NCBI GenBank assembly: GCA_025055055.1
Contig: JANWYX010000239.1
Coordinates: 1 to 12,609, forward strand
Length of the DNA stretch: 12,609 bases
DNA from: Caldilinea sp.
GTDB taxonomy: Bacteria; Chloroflexota; Anaerolineae; Caldilineales; Caldilineaceae
Direction of reading: 5' to 3'
Under the pieces are notes generated by a model. That model was not told the DNA's origin. It did not search any database and saw only the letters and a program-made list of their open reading frames with translations. The position numbers and the translations under genes are program-made. Within the stretch, counting starts at the first letter, position 1. Each line of letters starts with the position of its first letter. Shown here piece by piece: positions 1-12,609 of this stretch.

Positions 1-543
1 CTTAACCACGCCAAACCCCATCTGCGCTCGCGCGCCTAGCGCCGCCCAATCGGCGATGAATTGGATTAGGCCGGCGATGATGTCAGGCGAGAAGGCCCTA
101 TCGAGCGATTGAATGTGGAGGGTGAAGTTGCCTGATCGCGGCTTGTCATCTAGATTTTGAGGGAAGTACCACGTCGAGGTATGTGAGTCTTTTTTGACCT
201 GTATTGTTGATTGGACACTGTTGTCCGGCTGTGTCTTGTCTACAACCCTCACTTGAAACCGTCGCCGCCAGCCGGTGGCGCCAAAAACCTGACACACATC
301 GCACAGGCCGGCATCGCGCAGGCGCTGACGTTCATCTTCGGCTTCTGACTTCCGATACTTTGCTTCGTCAAAACCACAACTGCCTTTGCTGGGATCACAT
401 GCTTTGCCACCCAGCCCACGTACCAAGACCTCGAACCACCAGCGCAAGCTGCCGAGGATGCCCGTTTCGTGGATACGGTCTACCTTGCCGGCTTCCACAC
501 CACCTGTCCAGAGGGGTGTTAAGGTTTTGAGTTCAATCTCCAT
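1..543 (-). CDS. cmr1: Type III-B CRISPR-Cas RAMP protein Cmr1, N-terminal part (runs off left edge)
   Basis: Reading the minus strand from the ATG at 543-541 gives 181 uninterrupted codons to the window edge. Seen: an N-terminal RAMP strand MEIELKTLTPLWTGG; the segment HETGILGSLRWWFEVLVRGLGG (residues 25-46, read in parts), typical of Cmr1; four cysteines at 49, 56, 81 and 84 (CX6C and CX2C); LCDVCQVFGATGWRRRF (80-96), the Cmr1 Cys-FGxTGW motif; and a Gly-rich loop GARAQMGFGVV near 170-180. Cmr1 is a RAMP-fold subunit of the Cmr complex, the crRNA-guided, RNA-targeting type III-B effector, and is placed at the end of the complex that meets the 3' part of the crRNA. The start is set by the Shine-Dalgarno AGGAGAGGG (556-548), four bases from ATG. 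It looks like the first gene of a leftward cmr operon, since no gene lies between it and the clpB terminator. The four Cys may bind zinc (inference). The DNA looks richer in A/T than the neighbours, as is common for CRISPR islands. Confidence 0.9.
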   Translation of the reverse strand, partial: MEIELKTLTPLWTGGVEAGKVDRIHETGILGSLRWWFEVLVRGLGGKACDPSKGSCGFDEAKYRKSEAEDERQRLRDAGLCDVCQVFGATGWRRRFQVRVVDKTQPDNSVQSTIQVKKDSHTSTWYFPQNLDDKPRSGNFTLHIQSLDRAFSPDIIAGLIQFIADWAALGARAQMGFGVVK

Positions 544-861
544 CTATCCCTCTCCTATTCGGTATGTAGCGTTCTCTGATATCACGCTGCTGCTCGTCGA
601 AGTCGGGCGTGAGCCATCTAGAACCTTCAAGCCAATGTAGGAGTGCTGCTCAGGTGAAGTACAAAGTACTTTACGGTGGATCAAAGGCATTTACTATTTT
701 GTACAGTATACCTTGGATGGAGATGGCTGGACATTCTGCATTTTACAGACGATCGCTCGCAATCCGGTCCTTCCGAGTGCAAGTTTCTGAATCCGAATAG
801 GTGATGTGGAGAACGCTGTTCGAGTCGAGGGTTCAGTCTGGTCGAGCTAGGCGTTTACCTT
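544..861. other. Intergenic region upstream of cmr1; no gene seen
   Basis: This stretch between cmr1 and the clpB terminator holds no convincing gene on either strand, and I see no CRISPR repeat-spacer pattern. It contains the cmr1 ribosome binding site, at least two weak promoter candidates on the minus strand, and a perfect 10-base palindrome AAAGTACTTT at 663-672 flanked by further GTAC words (659-662, 701-704), which could be an operator or chance. It looks more A/T-rich than the flanking clpB DNA. Confidence 0.6.
705..733 (-). promoter_or_regulatory. Candidate cmr1 promoter
   Basis: On the minus strand TATACT (710-705) resembles a -10 box, with a weak -35-like TGTCCA (733-728) at 17-base spacing. 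The ten bases TATACTGTAC starting here also occur at the mgtE promoter. It would give a leader of about 155 bases before cmr1. A competing weak pair, TTGATC about 17 bases upstream of TACTTC, lies between about 682 and 654 and would give a shorter leader. Which one is used cannot be told from sequence. Confidence 0.4.
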
Positions 862-904
862 AAAAAAACGGCGCAGCCACGCGTATCTCTACGCGCAGCT
901 GCGC
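862..904 (-). terminator. Rho-independent terminator of clpB, probably bidirectional
   Basis: On the minus strand, 30 bases after the clpB stop, GCGCAGC (904-898) pairs with GCTGCGC (877-871). The inner CGCGTA/TACGCG pairs close a GAGA tetraloop, and two G-T pairs join the halves into a 15-bp stem. It is followed by CG and seven T (868-862). On the plus strand the same stem is followed by TATTTTTA (905-912), so it may also stop transcripts from the left. It insulates clpB from the cmr locus. Confidence 0.92.
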
Positions 905-934
905 TATTTTTACAAGTATATCGACCTGTCCCGA

Positions 935-3529
<2,595 letters not shown>

Positions 3530-3593
3530 GATTTATCCCTCCTGAACGGACACTTATTGTCCCTGAATATTTTCTGACATTTACTATGGCTCC

Positions 3594-3602
3594 AGTGTAG
3601 CA
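3594..3602 (-). promoter_or_regulatory. Candidate clpB promoter, extended -10
   Basis: On the minus strand TGCTACACT (3602-3594) matches the extended -10 form TGnTAnnnT, about 65 bases before the clpB ATG. No good -35 is visible at 16-17 bases; TGTAAT (3621-3616) is the closest. The same TGCTACACTGG word lies upstream of topA. No heat-shock sigma-32 type site or CIRCE inverted repeat was found. Confidence 0.5.
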
Positions 3603-3655
3603 GTTTGGTATTTGAATTACATTGGAGAAATGTAAACGTTGTATATCCGTTAGGG

Positions 3656-3951
3656 ACTACGCAAACTACGCAGTTGAGTGAAATTTTCTCGTAGGATGAG
3701 CCCTTTCAGCGCTTGCTCAGTTTTCCCACGGCTCCGGGGTCGACCGAGCGCCTGCGAGCCGCGACTACGGCGTTCCCTTCTCCCTCTCTCCCGGCATTGG
3801 GAGAGGGGGCCGGGGGTGAGGGCCTACTGCGCTTGCTCGATTCCCAAGACCTTGCAGACCATCAAAAACGTGCGGCCCTCGCCGCACCCACCATCGCCGT
3901 GGTCTATTTGCTCGATCTGCTCTGTCGATTGTCAGGGTTCAACTGCGTAAC
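3656..3951. repeat. Repeat-rich intergenic element with inverted ends (MITE-like or decayed IS)
   Basis: The stretch between clpB and topA has TACGCAGTTGA at 3667-3677 and its exact reverse complement at 3939-3949. The left end also carries a tandem ACTACGCA (3656-3663, 3665-3672). Inside are the direct repeat GCGCTTGCTC (3709-3718, 3829-3838), the repeat TTGCTCGAT (3833-3841, 3908-3916) and a strong GC palindrome at 3782-3809. No transposase reading frame is intact. The 16-base right end (3936-3951) recurs exactly, inverted, at 8746-8761. It fits a non-autonomous mobile element or the eroded ends of an IS. No clear target-site duplication was found, so the true boundaries are uncertain. Confidence 0.5.
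3782..3809. repeat. GC-rich palindromic intergenic repeat
   Basis: CCCTCTCTCCC (3782-3792) pairs with GGGAGAGGGGG (3799-3809) around the loop GGCATT, giving 11 pairs with one G-T. Next to it lies GCCGGGGGTGAGGGCC. This arrangement is familiar to me as a dispersed intergenic repeat in many bacterial genomes, often mistranslated as ALTPGPLS. It has no T-run after it on either strand, so it is not a typical intrinsic terminator for topA. Confidence 0.6.
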
Positions 3952-4013
3952 TTTTATTTGTTTCAGGTGCGACCGCTGGGGAAGGGGCGGAGGGGGCCAC
4001 AGAAGTCCTCTTG

Positions 4014-6623
<2,610 letters not shown>

Positions 6624-6639
6624 GCTCCACGCACCACTG

Positions 6640-6655
6640 CGGATGCAGGCATCCG
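6640..6655. promoter_or_regulatory. Perfect 7-bp inverted repeat in the topA leader
   Basis: CGGATGC (6640-6646) and GCATCCG (6649-6655) are exact reverse complements separated by two bases, 16 bases upstream of the topA ATG. The short spacer fits a dimer-binding operator at least as well as an RNA hairpin. Its position between the inferred start of transcription and the ATG suggests control of topA, but no regulator is known here. Confidence 0.45.
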
Positions 6656-6676
6656 TTCCAAGATCCCGCAACAAGA

Positions 6677-6699
6677 AGTCGGCGACGCGGTCGCCGACT
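6677..6699 (-). promoter_or_regulatory. 10-bp GC-rich hairpin in the topA leader
   Basis: AGTCGGCGAC (6677-6686) and GTCGCCGACT (6690-6699) pair perfectly around a three-base loop. The hairpin lies a few bases after the inferred topA transcription start, and on the transcribed strand is followed by TCTTGTTG, a partly T-rich stretch. It could act as an attenuator, a transcript-stabilising 5' hairpin or an operator. Function is inferred only from position. Confidence 0.5.
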
Positions 6700-6700
6700 C

Positions 6701-6740
<40 letters not shown>

Positions 6741-6741
<1 letters not shown>

Positions 6742-6773
6742 AATCGGCGCCTTTGCAACGGCGCAAGAGGCGC
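6741..6773 (-). terminator. Rho-independent terminator after the DUF4287-like gene
   Basis: On the minus strand GCGCCTCTTGC (6773-6763) pairs with GCAAAGGCGC (6756-6747), with one bulged base and a six-base loop. It is followed by CGATTTTTGTTTG. It lies about 50 bases after the stop of the small gene, ends the inferred mgtE unit and separates it from topA. Confidence 0.8.
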
Positions 6774-6825
6774 AGGGTGAACTCCTGACAGATTCAGCCG
6801 CCCGCGAGCCGCCCAGGTGTACAGA

Positions 6826-7230
6826 TCATGAGGCTTCAAGGCGCTCGATTAAACTCTCGATGCGCGCCTTGCGCTCTTGCGCATCTTCCGCCTCGTCGAG
6901 CCAGGCGATCAGGCTGCGCTGGTCGGCACGCGAGAGTTGCTCGAATTTGCGTCGCGCCGTCGCCTTAAAGAAGAGCGCCGCCACCAGATCGGCGGGGACG
7001 TTCACCTCGCGTTCGATGCCACGCGCCGCCTCATAGCGCACGGCGATCGTGCTCGCCCAGCGTGGCTCCAACCCGTAAATGCGCTCCAGATGCTCCAACA
7101 ATTGCGCGTGGCTGAAGGTGATGGCTCCGCCGGCGTCCAACAGAATGCACCACGCCTCGAACTTACGGCCGGTCTCCAACTCGATCACCTCGTCCGGAAT
7201 TGCCAACGGGCCGCGCGGTAGATCGTGCAT
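6826..7230 (-). CDS. Small DUF4287 / YdeI-like domain protein
   Basis: 134 residues from the ATG at 7230; AGGAGG lies nine bases upstream. A GTG at 7239 is possible but sits directly against that AGGAGG, so the ATG is preferred. Seen: an N-terminal segment GRKFEAWCILLDAGG...HLERIYGLEPRWASTIAVRYE (about 21-66) that resembles DUF4287 (a short helical domain with a conserved Trp and a GL-x-x-x-WA motif), and a C-terminal helical part FFKATARRKFEQLSRADQRSLIAWLDEA...KARIESLIERL (about 87-130) that resembles the C-terminal part of YdeI/OmpD-associated proteins. These families have no firm biochemical role. It has no signal peptide or membrane segment. The gene starts 45 bases after mgtE with no terminator between, so the two are probably co-transcribed. 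Domain assignment is from memory of the motifs. Confidence 0.72.
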   Translation of the reverse strand: MHDLPRGPLAIPDEVIELETGRKFEAWCILLDAGGAITFSHAQLLEHLERIYGLEPRWASTIAVRYEAARGIEREVNVPADLVAALFFKATARRKFEQLSRADQRSLIAWLDEAEDAQERKARIESLIERLEAS

Positions 7231-7274
7231 GAACTCCACCCTCCTCTCCGTTTGAAGGTCAAGCCGATCACCGG

Positions 7275-8621
<1,347 letters not shown>

Positions 8622-8682
8622 CGCACCCCTCAAGTCGGTCATCGGTTTGGCAGTTCGAGCGGCGAAACCCGCTGCATGGTAC

Positions 8683-8688
8683 AGTATA
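8683..8688 (-). promoter_or_regulatory. Candidate mgtE promoter (-10 box)
   Basis: TATACT on the minus strand (8688-8683) lies 61 bases before the mgtE ATG. TTGACC (8705-8700) is nearby, but only 11 bases upstream, too close for a normal -35. The -10 word extended to TATACTGTAC is identical to the one upstream of cmr1. Confidence 0.4.
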
Positions 8689-8745
8689 GCCTCCCACCGG
8701 GTCAAAAAGCCTTTTCCTTCTACTCATCTCGACTTCAGAACTCAT

Positions 8746-8761
8746 GTTACGCAGTTGAACC
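8746..8761. repeat. Solo copy of the repeat end found at 3936-3951
   Basis: GTTACGCAGTTGAACC here is the exact reverse complement of 3936-3951, 16 of 16 bases. It stands alone: I see no inverted partner nearby. It may be a relic of a mobile element, or a short binding or recombination site shared by the two intergenic regions. Confidence 0.6.
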
Positions 8762-9037
8762 TGCCAATCAATAAATCGTCTGAGCAAATAAGGCAGCGTT
8801 GAGAAGAGGTGTAGCTGGGAGCCGCACCTTCTCGATGAATCGCACGATTTTGGGTGAATCAGGCAATTTTGCTTAGAGATTGCAGTGAATACGGTGCGCG
8901 CAAGGAGGATTCGACGGGCCCTGCTCTATTCCACAGTTAAAAGACAGGACTCAAATCGTTGTCCGGCAGGAAGGTGACGACGGAATCACCATCGTCCCTG
9001 TCGCTGCGCGGGAAAAATTTCCTTACCAGAGAGGGTT
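8762..9037. other. Intergenic region between the PucC-like gene and mgtE; no gene seen
   Basis: No convincing coding region on either strand. It holds an imperfect hairpin at 8801-8831 (GAGAAG-GTG against CAC-CTTCTC with a two-base bulge) without a T-run, competing short inverted repeats at 8973-8996, and GGAAAAATTTCC at 9011-9022. None is a clear terminator for the PucC-like gene that ends at 9038. Confidence 0.5.
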
Positions 9038-10351
<1,314 letters not shown>

Positions 10352-10435
10352 AAGTCCGTCTCTCCGGGGCGACTTTTGTGCCGACTTTCGTGCGTCCTTC
10401 GTCGGGCTGCAACTTCATTTTCCATCAAAAATAAT

Positions 10436-10463
10436 ACTTTAGCATAGATTTTCATAGATTCAA
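10436..10463 (-). promoter_or_regulatory. Promoter of the PucC-like gene
   Basis: On the minus strand TTGAAT (10463-10458) and TAAAGT (10441-10436) are 16 bases apart, and TGC before the -10 makes it an extended form (TGCTAAAGT). It lies in a notably A/T-rich patch and gives a leader of about 77 bases. This is one of the best-formed promoters in the window. Confidence 0.65.
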
Positions 10464-10517
10464 ATCGAAATCTGTAAGGTTTTTCTTGCCATCCAGGAGA
10501 ATCGGGATTGAAGGGAA

Positions 10518-10542
10518 ACTAAACCGACGAGGGCAAAGCCGG
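10518..10542 (-). terminator. Weak candidate terminator after lepB
   Basis: On the minus strand CCGGC (10542-10538) pairs with GTCGG (10528-10524), including one G-T pair, around a nine-base loop. It is followed by TTTAGTTT. It starts two bases after the lepB stop. The short stem makes it doubtful. Confidence 0.35.
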
Positions 10543-10544
10543 CC

Positions 10545-11126
<582 letters not shown>

Positions 11127-11145
11127 ACTGCGATCGTCGCTCACC

Positions 11146-11192
<47 letters not shown>

Positions 11193-11200
11193 TCCAATTG

Positions 11201-12609
<1,409 letters not shown>

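Noticed and set aside
204..640. Plus-strand open frames of 108 and 84 codons
   Set aside because: They lie opposite the Cmr1 reading frame, have no family features and show low-complexity, Cys/Pro/Arg-rich translations typical of antisense frames.
641..790. Plus-strand open stretch of about 50 codons with a protein-like look (RWIKGIYYFVQYTLDGDGW)
   Set aside because: It has no ATG, GTG or ribosome site at a sensible place and I recognise no family. It could be a gene relic, but a chance frame in A/T-rich DNA is as likely.
1..934. CRISPR array next to cmr1
   Set aside because: I looked for regularly spaced direct repeats of 24-40 bases and saw none in this part or elsewhere in the window; any array must lie outside.
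8622..8705. 28-codon N-terminal extension of MgtE
   Set aside because: The -10 box lies inside it, and the ATG at 8621 has a good GAGGGG ribosome site.
8951..9037. Short minus-strand frame after the PucC-like stop (RKFFPRSDRDDGDSVVTFLPD, read in parts)
   Set aside because: It could suggest a frameshifted C-terminal extension, but it has no start codon, PucC-type proteins need no such tail, and the length is within chance.

Overview
The window is GC-rich bacterial chromosome. The organism is most likely a member of Chloroflexota. This is inferred from three things: the protein style, such as a TopA without zinc fingers that carries repeated C-terminal modules and a Lys-rich tail; the presence of a PucC-type transporter; and the type of intergenic repeats. 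No rRNA or marker gene is present to settle it.

Layout, left to right. (1) Positions 1-543, minus strand, hold the first 181 codons of a type III-B CRISPR-Cas gene, cmr1. It runs off the left edge, so the rest of a Cmr effector operon is expected just outside. (2) A 390-base intergenic region holds cmr1 promoter candidates and a strong, probably two-way terminator that separates the CRISPR locus from clpB. (3) clpB (935-3529) and topA (4014-6623), both minus strand, are separated by a repeat-rich stretch (about 3656-3951) with inverted ends, whose end sequence recurs at 8746-8761. (4) A small DUF4287/YdeI-like gene and mgtE (6826-8621, minus) look like a two-gene unit closed by a good intrinsic terminator. 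(5) A PucC/LhaA-type (BCD family) MFS transporter (9038-10351, minus). (6) lepB (10545-11126, minus). (7) Divergent from lepB, a secreted GH3-like protein (11201 to the right edge, plus strand, incomplete) that has lost the catalytic residues of its family.

How the genes relate. clpB, topA, mgtE and lepB are housekeeping genes for protein disaggregation, DNA relaxation, Mg2+ uptake and protein export, apparently each with its own promoter. The accessory content is at the two ends: the Cmr system on the left and the degenerate GH3-like protein on the right. The PucC-like gene hints at a phototrophic organism or ancestor, but no pigment or reaction-centre gene is in view. The two partial edge genes were found by translating the edges directly, because neither has both a start and a stop inside the window.
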